Positions 1-13,132 of a stretch of DNA of 64,000 nt are shown here, piece after piece (positions within the stretch are counted from its first letter, which is position 1; every line of letters begins with the position of its first letter). The stretch comes from Eretmocerus hayati (Eukaryota; Arthropoda; Insecta; Hymenoptera; Aphelinidae). Under the pieces are notes generated by a model. That model was not told the origin of the DNA and made no database searches. It worked only from the letters and a program-made list of their open reading frames with translations. Location: positions 155,191,121 to 155,255,120 of the forward strand of contig CM056742.1 in assembly GCA_029851415.1 (NCBI GenBank), read 5' to 3'. The translations under genes were made by a program, and so were the position numbers.

Positions 1-92
1 TGCCAAGTTTCGCAAATTTCACGATTGAAAATTTTCCGATGGCCAGGTCCCACGAAGCCGCATGGGGCCCCACGGAATTATTTTCAGCAGGG
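1..92. repeat. Fragment of an inverted-repeat MITE family also present at 50.98 kb
   Basis: The first ~90 bases match the right half of the hairpin element at 50978-51183. Both share the order CGCAAAT..., ATTGAAAATTTTCC, GGCCAGGTCCCACG and ATTTTCAGCAGGGAT, with small indels. The element runs off the left edge of the window, so only its right end is seen. No coding content. Confidence 0.6.
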
Positions 93-1101
93 ATCAACTT
101 GTACACGTGGGTATGCTGATGAAATCCTACAAATTTATCAATTTATTCAAACAAATATCTTACTAAGAGTGGTATACGTTATAAACTTGAGTTCGAACAC
201 AGAAATCGAAGAAAAATAGTTTCAACATCTCAGAAAAATCCTCCCACGATGGAATTTTTCTTCTCTACAATCTAATTCAGCACCATCCGAGTCAAATAAA
301 GGTATAAAACTGCAAGTTTCTTGAACTTTGCTCTCGTTTGTTCAAACGCCTCGATCTTAGGTGCAACAGTTGGATCGAAAGCTCAATCAATTTCAGAGTG
401 CAGATTGGGTACTTTCAGTACTTTTAAAATTTAAGGGTCGTCTTCTGCTATAGTAACACTTGATCCCGCTTGGATCATTAATCAACGAAAGCGTAGTCTA
501 CATACACATAAAATACACTCGAATCTCCTGCTGGTATATTATTACTCATCATTTATAGACATTGACATAGCGGTCGAACAGTAAGCACATAAGTACTTCT
601 TTCTTATACTGTCTGGATCATGTGCATGTGTCGGCTAAAATCAATGAACTCAGCGTGGGACGACTACGACTACCTTATAACAAAAGCACGACTTTGTTAC
701 TTACTCGCATGTGTCATTACTCGACGAGAGCTTTACGACTTTACATTCCCCGCGCATACATTATTATTATATATAGATATAGCAAATGAATATAAAGCTC
801 AGGTTAGGCTAGATAATTGCATGCGCGAGAACTCACGGAGTTTCTGCTGCTCGATATTTGACGTCAGTGTCAATTTGCCTTTCGTGGTGAGTGGACGCGT
901 GTTCGATTTTATCAAAACAGCATGAAATACACGAACTGCTGCGATTTCATTTCCAAAACTTTGTACTAAAACAGCGCAAATATGTTGTTGACAACAAGCT
1001 CGTCAAATATTTCGTTATCCAGTGGTAGTTTTAGCTACAAGTGAGAGTGCAGTGCGCGGCCCTTTAGGGCCGCCCCCGCATCCATACAACTCATAACAAT
1101 C
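93..1101. other. Upstream region of Tmem63, no gene seen
   Basis: AT-rich sequence with no supported gene. Open frames near 620-925 have random-looking composition and no splice support. The last ~80 bases (about 1020-1100) are richer in GC/CpG and directly precede the Tmem63 start codon, so the promoter and 5' UTR probably lie here, but no TATA box or initiator can be assigned with confidence. Confidence 0.4.
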
Positions 1102-4100
1102 ATGTCTTCGACCATGGAGGCGAATGTTGTTATACCAAAGTGAGTTTAGTGTAAAGTGAATGTGCGACAAAAGAGGATATCAATCTATACCTAGATATCT
1201 ACAGATATATGCATCAGGCACGACGTCTCAGTCTGTCTCTGATGCATGATGCGCCCCCCCCCCCCCCATATTCATTTGCATAAGTTGCTCTGATGATGAT
1301 GATGATGATGAGCTTATCGAATTGTCATCTCTTTCTTATTGTCGTTGCATCCCTCTCATGTTCTCAACCTAATTCTGGACCACGACATAGAGATATATTT
1401 GTGTGATCTAATGAGATATATACTTGGCGGCTGTTCAAATCGTCACGGAGAGTGGTTATGGGCTGACTATATTGAGAACAGAAAACACAGAGGCTTCGTC
1501 TGCGCGCAATAAACGTTATGCACCAGCTTCTTTTATATATATATATATATATTCTGAATATGCAGCAAATGTGCGTGTCGTGCTGGTGATGAGAGTGTGT
1601 AGGTTTGACAGTGCATTGCTGCATTATGGCTTGCGTGCATGCATGCATCATGGATTAGGATATAGATATATAAGTATAAACTTATAGACTCGTCGATCGA
1701 GAGGGAAATGAGAGGAAAAGAGAGAGTCGTCTGAACATTACTGACTTCGATAATATGTTGTAATATAGGCAACTTATGTGGTGCACCTTGATGTGGACAT
1801 CATATCTTAGCATATGTTTATTTTTTCCTGGGTATTTAAACGATCGCGGTGCTCTGAGTTATTTCTGTGGAGAAAGTGTTGAGCTTTTGAGTCAGCTTGT
1901 CTGTGTAAAGTTTCTCTTTAATCATGTGAATTAAAGCATTGTATAGTCTTACTTTGTAATCACTGTTTACCAGCTTTGTTGAAAATATCGATGCTGTTTT
2001 ATTGCAGACTGATACCTATTACTTGTTCAAAGGACTCATTTTCTGATGAGTACATCATTGAAAATCATTTAGCAACCTTCCACATTTATTTTTTAGTGCC
2101 ATTCAGCTATGCAGACCTTTTCTTTACATTTTTGTTAGTCGGTATTTAGACAATCTTGATCAGTCGAGAATACCAGTCTAAGTTTGAATACATCATCATT
2201 TCTTTTTTGTACTTAATTCTCGACGAGTACTGCATATTGCTATCAATGGATCTAGTCCTTACATTTTCTTTTTTTGCTGAGCATATGAGAATCAAAGTTA
2301 TGATTATAGCTTTATCATGGATACCTACTCTATAGTCAAGATGATGAGTGCACTGAACTTGAATGTCTTACAAAAATAAAGACTGGAATAGACATGCTTT
2401 TGTCCCGAAGAATATTTGAAAAACAGAAAAATGATGACATTCAAAAATAGAGAAGGAAAGTAAAATTGCTAGCAAATTACCTCCGTATGATTTGCAACTT
2501 AATGTTTACTATCAGTATTAGATTGTAACTCGAATACATACTAGCAATGTAAATTCCATTTAATCACTTTACATCTTAGTCTAACTCAGCTCTTATTTTC
2601 TAAAGTTTGGTCAAAGAACAGAATTCAAACTCAGAGGTATTTATAATTTTCAAAAACTGACAACTGATGACTCTTCTCCTAAAATATTCGTACTATAAGA
2701 GTAGAAACTGAACCAAGAAGTCTCTTCATTTCTGAAAAGAGAACCGACAGCTGTTTCCTTAAAAAAATATTCATAATCCTGAATACTCCTCTAAATTGAA
2801 AAGTCTCACATTCTCGTCAAAGTGCCCCGCCGTTTTTTTGCATCTTTTTAAGATCAGCCATAATTCATATGAGATTAATACGACTTTGATTTCTTTAAAA
2901 AAAAAAAAATGATGTCGAACGCCCTATGTTGAGCACTTAGTCAACGGAAGAAAAATTTTGTCAGGATTCATTTTTAAAGGAATGATAGGAAAAATATGGT
3001 ATGTAGACAAATAATCCCGAATGAATGAAAGGAATGACATGGTATAACTACTGTATAATTCTCGTAGGCACTTGATTTTACAAGATTAGTCCCGAACTTT
3101 CTACACTTCGTGAATTTATTGAGTAATCTCTGTGAGTAGCATGAAATATTTCAAGGGTTGAGAGATCTCTTTCCCTTCTTTTTGAACTAATGTAAACATA
3201 TTTAATACAACGAGTCCTTGTCAACGTACTCTTACTCGTCAGTACCAGTCCATAAATCCGATCGCATTATCTCTCTTGCTCGGATGGAGATTCCGGGATT
3301 TCTCAAGCATTTTGAGAACGTTTCACCGGAATAGTGCCAACGAGAGATTTGTAGGATGTATAAGGAGATTGAATTCTCTATCCGAGGGATAAACTTTCTA
3401 AACATTTCTTATAAGAAATTCAAAAACTGTAGGATTACTAAAATAATGAAAATACAATCGTTACAAAACTTGGTTCCGGGCTAATCGGTTTCGTGGAATT
3501 GTTCGCAGTCAACTCTCTGTTCTGGATTATGATCAAAATTTTCTGTTCAAAAACACTAAAAAAATGAGTGATTATTCATTGAGATTGCATTCTTGCCCTC
3601 AGATTATCTTCAAAAGGAGAATACATCCAAGACAGACAGGAAAATCAATCGATGTTTGATACCTTTCCAATGTCTTTTTGCAATCTAATCAAACATCTTT
3701 TGGGGAGTATTGAATCTTCTAAAATTTTCGAATAGGAATAGCATCTGTATTCAACCGTACCTTTATCGAGATGTGCAGCGGAAAATTGTTTCGAAAGTAT
3801 AGTAGATATGAAATTATTCATAGTATCCTCTTTCGTTTTACTCAATCGATATTAGATAAGAACAACATCGCTCATATTTGTAGTGTCAGCTCCTTATAGC
3901 ATATTTTGCATATTTCATAAATTCAAGATAGTATTGCTTCGTGTTCTCTGAATTACTCATGAGATTTTCTAAATGCATTTAATGAAACCGTTTTACAGGA
4001 ATGACCCTGACTGTTTTTGTATTTCGAAAAATGAAGAATTTTTGAGGGTTGATTCACCGAGACTTTGCATCGAGCACTGTTTGCTGTTATTTAGAAGGAA

Positions 4101-7100
4101 ATGATTGAGAATCACGACTGGATTAATTAAATGACATCGCGTGTGTTTAACGTGAACACCAATCTTCATCAGATCTATCTCGTGGGTTCTCATCCCTCAC
4201 AACATTGAATACTTACGAAAATTTCTTCTTGGCCCATAATTTTTCATGGGAATCAATTTTGAATAAGTTGCAACTTATTTCTTCTATTAGTTTTTGTGAT
4301 TTGAGCTCGGATTCAAGGTCTTGAGTAGGTTGAGGTGATTTGATATTTATTGTATACTTGTCCAGTTTCGAGTTTTCTACATTTTGGATCACAAATGTCC
4401 ATCTGTTCATGTTGAGTATATCTTTCTATATCCGAGGAAGAGACTAACCGCTGACGTCATATGCGATCTTTCTTTACGCCATCTCAGCCATTCAAGATCT
4501 GGTATCTGACTACTTTTACAAACACTGATCACCGCTTTGAACCGGTATCTAAGCACGAATAACCAAAAGCGTATGCTTTATATCGTTGTGAAAATATTTC
4601 ATAATGGAAAACAGTCAACATTTCTGATGCAGTGGTTGCTATTAGTAATTGGGTAGGCCAAGGAATGAGAATCACATGATGATGGAGGAGTGATAGAGAA
4701 ATAGAGAATCATATCAATTTTCGTGAAATCAAAATCCATCCCATCCACTAAAATTGAAGCAATTCTATAATTTATCATGTATCATTGTATACCTTCGAAC
4801 CTTGTCATAAGACAGTAAATGCGTAGTACCTCGTAAATAATAATTTCTCAGGTATTCTTCGAAAGTACTTTCAGTTTCACTCTCAGATGATTGCATCTTA
4901 TTCGCAACCGCAACATCTAAGTACTTTTGGGGCATCTTCGCTATAACTTAGCCTTATAAAGATGAATACCTTTCTCAGTGTGCGGACCTTGATTTCTATT
5001 CTTTTCCCCATCAAATTCTACAATTTTCCATAGATTCGTCGAAAATCAAAAGGGATCAATGACGACAGCTTCGGGACGTTTCAATGGAATACGATCCCGC
5101 AGTTTATTTTCGATATCGAAGTCATCTCGAAATCAAACGTTTATTCTACTTTTTTTTACCAACCATTGAAAGGGTCGATTAAATGAAAGTTAGCTGTTAC
5201 TAGCCCTAGAAATTTCGAAACTGGAGTCCTTTTCCTGGAACATTTCTCAATGCTTCATTCACTTGGACCCAAACAAAATAAATTCGAGTATTTTTTCTTT
5301 TTCGTTGGAACCTATAAAATTCTTGCTCACATCAACGATCATGAGACTGAGTACCAAATTTTAGAGTTGATATGAACTAAAATACTACATTTTGTGAGCT
5401 TACCGCTCGCACATTTTGGGAGCAATTTTGCCAATGTTATATACCCGCTTCTTTTCGACCCTCTTTTCTCGGCCTCGGAAAAGTTTTCTGATACGAACTA
5501 GGTCAATGATTAGCTGCAAAATTGTGAAAAATGGTAAAATTACAAAACTGAAAATTTTCCATTTTTCTACAAAATTAAAGCATATAAGACTTCACCAGTG
5601 TGGGGATAAATTCCTGGGATTGAGATACAAATCTTGGAGAATTTCTTCAGATGTTCATCACGAGTCAATGATAATAAAACAAATATCGGTCTACTTTTGA
5701 ACTGCTTTTGTTATAATAAGCGGTTTAACTTTCTTCCTTCATCTACGATAGTCAATTTTTCTAGTCTTCTATCTCATGGGAAAAGATTTTAAAGCGCAAT
5801 GTCTCGTGGAATACTATTTTTTGACACACTGTGCGAGAAAGTAACTTTTCCGCACTGATTTCCCACTTTCTCTCACAGTTTGTCAAAAAATAGTATTCGA
5901 TACACGGGTGTAAAACTTATTTTCCGCATCCTCGTGTTGATTCCGACCTTCGCCTACGGCTCAGGCCGGAAACCCAACACTCGGACGCGAAAAAATGTAT
6001 TTCCACCCTTGTATCGAAATGTACTATTTTTCTCTTTTCGAAATACAAACCCTAAAGCCCCGAGACTGTGAATTGAACCGTGTAGTCGTGACTCGTGAGA
6101 TCGAGTTTATTGCATGTAAGAGAATTGTCAAATGTCAGGTCCGTGCCTTGTCACCGTGTTATGTATATAATTACCAGAGAGTAGCCAAGGATATAATCGC
6201 ACGAGAGCTCACTTTCACTCTATATTTCCAAAAAAGGTCAAATAATTAAGTATCTAAGAACCCTCAGAACCGAGATCTGACTTTGGCACGGGTTATTCTT
6301 AAGTATCGAAATTCGCCTAGAACCACACATATATTTGAAAATTTAGATCAGATGGGCATAGTTGATTACACACTCAACTAAACTGAATTATTCAAAAATA
6401 TATTTTCTATTCACAGCCAAGGCTTACTTGTGGCACCAACAGAATCCGCAAATGAATGCTTCATCGATAAGAAAAATCTGACCCTAGCTTTTTCAAATGC
6501 ATATAATGGAGTTCCTGACAATCTTTTGATCAACGGAGTCGCTTTCATTGTAAGTAATAACAACTCATTTCTACATAAAATCTCCTCTTCTCCAAAATGA
6601 TGACATGAAAGTCTATCCTGGATGCCAAAATATTATCAAACATTGACTGACTTTCATTTTCTTTCTTTCAAGCTCCTTGTACTGCTATTTGGTATCTTGC
6701 GTAAGAAAGCTTGGAACTATGGAAGGTTGGCTTTATTACACAAGACAGAGAATAGATGGATGGAATTATTCTATGGGGATAATGATACTCGAGAAGCAGA
6801 AGTCACATGCATTGAGGCATGTGTCAATTCTCAACTATCCTACACCGACAGAGGTTTTTTATCATGGATAGTGACAGCTTTTAAATTACCGTGAGTAGAT
6901 ATGGTATGGAGTTCTGAAAAGACGTATGGTAGAACTCAACAAAAAATTCATTTTCGTTATTGCTTGTTTTCAGAGATGAAGAGTTGCTCAAGAGAGCAGG
7001 GCCAGATGGGCTGCTCTACATATCATTTCAACGACATTTGATTACTTTAACTGCAATGATGACTGCTACTTCACTCTTAATCATTTTACCCATCAATAGC

Positions 7101-10100
7101 CTAGCAGATCCTGTACCTGATGGGAATAACCCCAACTCTTTCACATATACAACTCTCCAGAATCTGGAAAGAAACAGCCCTTTTCTATGGGTTCATACGA
7201 TAATTCTTCTATCTTATCTGCCAATTGGAGCTTATGTGATGCGACATTATATCAGAAGGGTAACTACTTTTTCAATTTGCTCATGATTCATCTAAAAGAT
7301 GGCTTCATACATTTGATCAACAATTTTATGTAGGTGAGAGATACAAAACCTGCTGGAGAATTAGCCGCAAGAACCTTACTTATCACGGAAATACCAAAAC
7401 ATCAATGCACTGTGGAGGGGTTGACTGAATATTTCAAGTAAGTATCATTGATGAAGTATTATTCTTTTGCTAATCAAACAATAACTGATGGTGCAATTGA
7501 TTTGATTTTATAGAGAAGCTTTTCCTACACTGAGCATTGAAGACGTGACTTTGGCATACGATGTCAGAGAACTCTCGCGATTAGATGCAGAGAGAGACTG
7601 TGCTGAGCAAGCTAGACTTTACTGTGAAAATTATAATAGAAGAAAAGGTCCTCTCAAGTTATATCCACATCCTTGCGGGAGAATCGTTGGATGTTGTCTT
7701 AAACAAGTGAGTCCGTCGTTTTTCATATTAATTGAAATAATTTTCCAAAAAAAGTACTGAGTGATCATGCAGTAAATCGTACACTGCCATTGAAGCGTTT
7801 TCTTTTTAAATAAGATCTCGTTAAGTTACTCGAAACTAATTGTTGCCTGTCAATGTGTAAATTTCCTCACACATTTACTTATGATTTATGATGGTAGCGG
7901 TTAAAGATGAAATTAATCTCACAAATGCTTAAATTGTAATTTCGAAATTACTGCGGACTCAGATTCGTAGCCTAATTTCTAATTATTCATTGTCAACCTG
8001 TCTTTTTTCCAAACTCCAATGGAGCCGTTCTGTAATAACAATCAACAAAATAATTTGCAGAAACAAGTGGATGGACTTGAATTTTATACTAACGAAGAGG
8101 CCCGATTGGCAGCTCTCGTCGAAGAAGAGCGCAAAATAGCGCTTAGCAGACCCATTGGTGTAGCATTTGTTACGCTAGGTACGTATACACTGTAGGCAGC
8201 TGTCATCCATGTGCCACTTTGCATAAGCGCAAGTGCAGGCACATTAACATATCAATCATATCCTATGCTCTCTGAATCATCTTGTACAAATGATCATCGG
8301 TATGTGCTTACACAGGTACACCAGGTGCTGCGCGTACTATGCGTCGACAATTACGATCATCACCATCCATACAGTGGATTGTTGATTACGCGCCTGCTCC
8401 TGCCGATATATATTGGGAAAATCTTAGTATAGCTAGGCCATGTTGGTATCTGACTTGGATTGCCTCAAATTGTGTCCTTGCCCTCGTATTATTTTTTCTT
8501 ACTGCTCCAGCTGTGAGTTTTTAATTTCATTCATTTAAAAATTACTTGAAAAATTTGGTTTTTCAAGAGGTAATATTCAATTCGACGAATATTCTAGATC
8601 ATATTGGCCAGACTGCCGATAATATCTGCTCTGAGAGATGAAGTAAAGAAGATTAGCCCTATGATATCTACACTTTTGCCATCCATCATTTTGGTGAGCG
8701 TCACGGCTCTCATGCCAGCAATGGTTGGCCGCATTGAAATGCTTGTGAGGCACTGGACGAGAAGTGGCATGAACCGTGCTGTGATGAGAAAAACTTTATT
8801 ATTGCTACTTCTCATGGTACTCATATTTCCGAGTATAGGGCAACCCAGTGTTGACGCGTTGATCAAGAATTTTATCCTTGAGAAACCAATCAATTGGGCA
8901 TGCATCTTCGTACCGGATCGGGTAAGATACTTGTGTTGTCTGGTTTTTTTTTTTTTTTTTCATTAATTAGAAATTGAACTAATATTTGTTCTTTGATTCA
9001 TTGTCACTTCATGATATGTGAAATTACTTTTGATAATTTTTTCGTTACAATTTTCGAGTGACTAATGTACAAACTCCTTCGAGAAATCGCGATTGAATAA
9101 AAAATAACATACTTTCAATTTCTAGGGTGCCTTGTTCGTGAACTACGTGATAACTGCAGCTTTACTAGGGAGCGGATTGGAACTAGTTCGATTCCCAGAA
9201 TTGGCACTCTACGCGTTTAGACTTTGCACGGCGAGAAGTCGCGCTGAACGCATTTACGTTAGGAAAGCTGTACTTTGGGAATATCCCCTTGGTGCTCATT
9301 ACGCTTGGCTGTTACTCGTCTTCACCATAACCACGGTTTACAGTTTGGCATGTCCCCTCATCACACCATTTGCACTTATGTATTTATCTATCAAGCACTT
9401 GGTGAGTATTTGAACTCTGCACTAAAGTCATCGTCAAGTTGCCCTCTAAATTATTAGATATCGCGTTAAAGTAATTTGAATTAGATTCAAATTAGTCCAA
9501 CGTAATCAAGACGATTATTAAAAGAAAATCGCATTTATATCTTCACCGACGATGCATAAACCGTTGAAAAGCTCCTCGATCGGAAGTTCTACTACTTTTC
9601 TTTTTCGTTGGAAAATCTTGGACTAGTTCCTGTTGTGAAATACTAGCTAGAAACACGACATCACGTGTCTCTAATCTTGTTGTGAAATTGATTGCATTCA
9701 TGCTCTTTCATTACGTTTCATCATCCAATTTTTTTGGAAAGCTTATCAGTCAAGAAGTATGGAATATGTACTTCATGCAAACAAGCAGTTTGGATCAAAA
9801 ACTGCGGATTTTTTCCTTCATCTTTCCATCTTATTCTATAGATTATCGATCGCTATATTTATGAAGAGTTTGCTATTTAGATCATTTTTCATTAAATTTA
9901 CATGTTTGACTTTTCTACATCGACTCAACAGAGATAATCAAATGGAGAAGTATCCTACGCTCTCGAGTACGCTCGAATGTAACTTCTCCGCGGAATGCGA
10001 ATGGAATAATGATCGCTTATGCTGAAGCGCGTCTAGATTATATAACTGTTGCAAAGCCTCTATAATTTCAAAATTTTCGACTCGCGAATATACAATTCTC

Positions 10101-11125
10101 AACGATATTCATTTATAAATACCATATAAATGTATACATCTGACGAGCTTTTACTCTTTCACAAGGTGGATCGTCACAATTTATGCTTTGCATACGGCCC
10201 AAGTGTTGGAGGAGGACAATTGGCTAGCGCTGCAGCAAATTACACTGGCCTGGCGCCGATATTAGCGCAATTTGCGTTTCTCGCTATAGGATTTGGTAGA
10301 TCGGGCCTCGATGCTACCACAGCGGTTCAGCTTTGCGGGCTCGCAGCCAGCATCCTCGGCCTTGTAACTGGCGTTACTTTGCCCGCCTCAAAGCCAAAGG
10401 TGAGTGGCTTGCATTTAAGTATCATACATGTGTACTCGCAATTATGTGCGTGAGATATGAATACATATACGCAGACTTGATGTCTGGCGCCTCGTACATT
10501 GCGCTCTTGCACATTATCGGGGAAGCTTCTTGTCGCTTTTTCAAATCTAGGGCAATTGAATTATGCAATGGATTAAGAGTTTTTTTTCGATATTCAAATG
10601 CCGTATATTTCTAGCAAGTGCACGGCACGAGATAAAATCGAAACTTTTGCATGCTCGTGGGCTCAAAGCCACAACCCTTCAATTGTGTAAAGAAAAACAC
10701 GATTGAATAATTTTTGAAATTTACGATCGGATTATGGATCTTACCTGACTCGATGTTTACAAAATTTGTCGCTAGATAGAGTTCTAATTTTGAAAATGGA
10801 TCAAGCTTACATTAGCCAGAACGTTTTTCATCGAAAAGATGGAATACGTTATTAAAACGTAGCGTTTTGATTTGGAGGTGTATTTCATGAAAGTATCTTA
10901 TTACTTTTATAGACCCAGTCATCCAAGAGAGATTTCTCTGCGGGCCAACATTTTGTGGCTCCAGTTCTTCGGAAGAAGCTGAACACGGGCAGTCCAGAAG
11001 AGACAGTTTCTCTTTCAACCACTGCACAAAGCTCACCAAGTACGAAAGTTTATACCACAAGTTCTTCCACTCAAGGAAGTCCAAAATTATATCAAAATTA
11101 TAATACCGAGCCAACTAATGTTTGA
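1102..11125 (+). CDS. Tmem63: TMEM63/CSC1-type mechanosensitive cation channel, 12 coding exons, 777 aa
   Basis: Membrane channel of the OSCA/TMEM63 (calcium-permeable stress-gated, DUF221) family. Exons: 1102-1139, 6417-6549, 6673-6890, 6974-7259, 7334-7437, 7514-7706, 8061-8178, 8316-8512, 8598-8921, 9126-9401, 10166-10399, 10913-11125. All junctions are GT-AG, phases close exactly and lengths sum to 778 codons with the TGA. Visible domains: first membrane segment near aa 48-66 (ending RKKAWNYGRLAL), two more near 150-172 and 199-221, and a long cytosolic loop at 226-400. The family signature APAPADIYWENLS near aa 390 opens the conserved channel core, followed by about eight more membrane segments to ~aa 700, including VDRHNLCFAYGPS at ~630. 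A Ser/Thr-rich 70-aa tail follows. Length is typical for animal TMEM63. Exon 1 encodes only 12 residues; it was chosen because its phase-2 donor (AA|GTGAGT) fits exon 2. The 5.3-kb first intron contains hairpin repeats and a candidate nested gene. Family identity is strong; the exact first exon is less certain. Confidence 0.93.
1244..1267. repeat. Poly-C tract
   Basis: An uninterrupted run of about 17 C within CGCCCCC...CCATATT in the first intron of Tmem63. It is a simple-sequence tract; the exact length in the genome may differ because such runs are error-prone in assemblies. Confidence 0.8.
1291..1312. repeat. (GAT)n microsatellite
   Basis: Seven tandem GAT units in the first intron of Tmem63, about 45 bp downstream of the poly-C tract. 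An (AT)n run follows at about 1533-1552. Confidence 0.85.
3438..4410 (-). CDS. Candidate nested gene in Tmem63 intron 1, unknown function (about 158 aa)
   Basis: Unrecognised protein. Exon 1 (4217-4410) opens at ATG 4408-4410 (MNRWTFVIQNVENSKLDKYT...) and ends AAA TTT TC|GTAAGT, phase 2. Exon 2 (3663-3840) starts after ...TTGAG with one base completing a Ser codon, reads 59 codons (SKTKEDTMNNFISTILSKQF...), and ends GGA AAG|GTATCA, phase 0. Exon 3 (3438-3542) is weaker: acceptor GAACAG, then KILIIIQNRELTANNS... to TAG at 3438-3440. The product is hydrophilic and Lys/Ser/Glu-rich, without an obvious signal peptide or membrane segment. A perfect CRE-type TGACGTCA lies 42 bp upstream of the ATG, and an AATAAA on this strand lies about 320 bp downstream of the stop. 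The gene would be transcribed opposite to its host intron. Phase agreement across two introns is the main support; the first two exons are more convincing than the third. It could be chance open frames. Confidence 0.4.
4452..4459. promoter_or_regulatory. Consensus CRE palindrome TGACGTCA
   Basis: A perfect 8-bp CREB/ATF site lies 42 bp upstream of the ATG of the candidate nested minus-strand gene. A position this close to a start codon suits a promoter element, though a single 8-mer can occur by chance. Confidence 0.35.
5802..6021. repeat. Two back-to-back hairpins (MITE-like) in Tmem63 intron 1
   Basis: Hairpin 1 pairs about 5808-5848 with 5864-5904 (arms around ATACTATTTTTTGACA and TGTCAAAAAATAGTAT). 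Hairpin 2 pairs 5898-5945 with about 5966-6021 (CGATACACGGGTG... against ...CACCCTTGTATCG), with a short loop near TTCGCCTACGGCTCAGG. The hairpins share the CGATA junction. No coding gene; open frames here are artefacts of the palindrome. Probably one composite or two adjacent non-autonomous DNA elements. Confidence 0.6.
8940..8961 (+). repeat. Poly-T tract in Tmem63 intron 9
   Basis: About 19 consecutive T just downstream of the donor at 8922. A simple-sequence tract with no other assigned role. Confidence 0.7.
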
Positions 11126-12207
11126 CGAGGCAATTTAGTTCATTGTTTTTTATTGTTTTATTTGTAAAATTTATCGGTTGTATCAATCGACGTTTAAAAA
11201 AACCAAGGCGTTTGAATGTGATGATAATTAATTCATTCTACACACTGAATCTTTTATCATCAGTCATTTATTTTGATATTCTTTGCACTCAATCATGTGC
11301 AATACTAAAGTCATGAAATTAGTTATCGATGAGTATTAGCAATTTCTTTTTATGAATCAATTTTATATCTAATTCATGATTCACGGAAACGTTGAGATTC
11401 ATATTTTAAAAGGGATGGAATTCCATGTAAGATGGGAGTCCTGAAATGGAAAGAATAGATCATTGTTTGCCAGAAAGATATGCTTGAGTATTGATTTATG
11501 TACACTCAAGCGCGTAAACGCAAAAAAGATTTTTACATCATCTATGAATGGTTTTTATCATAAATATCAGATATTTGTTTTGACTTGATTGTAAATCTAT
11601 GTAAGTTGTACAAACTGAATTGTAGAATATTTTTAGCGGTAGTAGTTGATATTAATCGATTGAGATTCGACCAGATCAGTATAGTAGTGAAGGAAATCAT
11701 TAACATCGATGTATTGTTGATTTCGGCATAGCGAGGAAATTTCTTCATAAATATTGGATCGTCGTTCAAAATTAACAAAATTCTTAGAGAAATTCATTCC
11801 ATAATCTCAAATATTCATGATTCAGCATAGATTTTTCCTAGTATTATTACGGTACTTAAGGAAGAAGTACATGAAGGAATCAATCAGTCGGTTTATTGTA
11901 CCAAGTGACAAATGTGATGAGTCTCGTTTCATGTTGTGAGAGAACAAGAATTGTCAAAGATGGATTTTCAGCCTACGAAATGAAGTCAATGTATTTTAAT
12001 TAAAATACTCAAATAGAATCTCCACGACAGCTACATTTTTCATATTCATTCAGAGATCTGTGTGTTGTAATGATGTGCATTGTATATTTTTTTATAATGG
12101 TACCATATCTTGTGGGCAAAAAACTTGATTATTAACCCTCCTGACTCATACATATATTTGAATCATGCATTGCGATTGTGTTCGTTTATGCACTAGTTTC
12201 TGTACAA

Positions 12208-12213
12208 AATAAA
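12208..12213 (+). terminator. Candidate poly(A) signal of Tmem63
   Basis: AATAAA hexamer 1.08 kb past the Tmem63 stop, followed by a T/G-rich stretch (GTCTCTGTTGTATAATACC) that could serve as the downstream element. Confidence 0.4.
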
Positions 12214-12303
12214 ATGAGAAGAAAATCGGTCTCTGTTGTATAATACCATCAGTCTTGAGTATCACTTACAAACGAAATATTGATGAATGCAAGTTTGAGT
12301 CCT

Positions 12304-12309
12304 TTTATT
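12304..12309 (-). terminator. Candidate poly(A) signal of NSD
   Basis: TTTATT on the plus strand is AATAAA on the NSD strand, about 825 bp past the NSD stop codon. It is the nearest clear hexamer noticed on that strand downstream of the gene. Confidence 0.35.
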
Positions 12310-13132
12310 TACCTTATATGTAAATTCTTCGCAAAATGAACGCTTTTGAAGGCTTACATGAATATTCATTATGATTATGGGGAAAATGATTGCTCGATAA
12401 ATCAAGATAATTACAAATTCAACTTCTTTAGTTACAATAGCAACATAAGTTACTATAACGCTTCATGTGAAGTTCATAGCGCTGCTGCTTTCTTGAATTC
12501 TCTTCAACAAAATTCAATTTACGGTGTTCTATACAATCGTGTCTTTCTAATTTTACTGTTTGCTAAGCGCGATCAAATTCCATTGCAACATCCTATAGTA
12601 ATCCCATTATAACTTAGGTTCTGAATCGATATCAAAACACATGAAAAGATCATTACTGAGTAATTGTTTCGAAAAATGTCGGATATAACTCGGATACTAT
12701 GTCTAGACCATTCTCCTCGCGATTTTCAAACTGGAAATTTCGCAATATTATATATACATTGATCATACAGTACACGATAAAAGTTACTCTGTTTCAATCT
12801 TGATTACAGAAATAGGAATAAAATGCGAACCCCAATAAGAACGTTCAGTATTCGCAAGTCGGCAAAAAATTGCTTGGCTGTTGTGATTTTGCATTCATGA
12901 AACTAGCCACTACAAAATTCAATCCGTTTGAGCAAAAACGGGATTTGAAATATTTACCCTCGCAAATTATAACTACTATACATAAATTTTTTTTTTTTAA
13001 TTCATTGAGAGCTATGATGAGATATATTTTACATACAGCTGTATTGTCCAATAGCCCATCAGCCATTTCGATATAATGTCACCGATTCTTACGCTCGAGA
13101 TCGCTGAGTAGAGAATCGGCGAGTCAACGGAC

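Larger units (their letters stand above)
11126..13132. other. Convergent intergenic/3' UTR region between Tmem63 and NSD
   Basis: No gene is seen. Tmem63 runs in from the left and NSD from the right, so this stretch should hold both 3' UTRs. Candidate poly(A) signals are AATAAA at 12208-12213 on plus and AATAAA (TTTATT on plus) at 12304-12309 on minus. If these are used, the transcripts end tail-to-tail with less than 100 bp between signals. Open frames at 11542-11778, 12346-12612 and 12845-13076 lack splice or codon support. Confidence 0.5.

Noticed and set aside
3993..4193. 66-codon minus-strand frame between exons 1 and 2 of the candidate nested gene
   Set aside because: The exon 1 donor lies only about 20 bp before it, too short for an intron, and direct read-through from exon 1 meets TAA at once.
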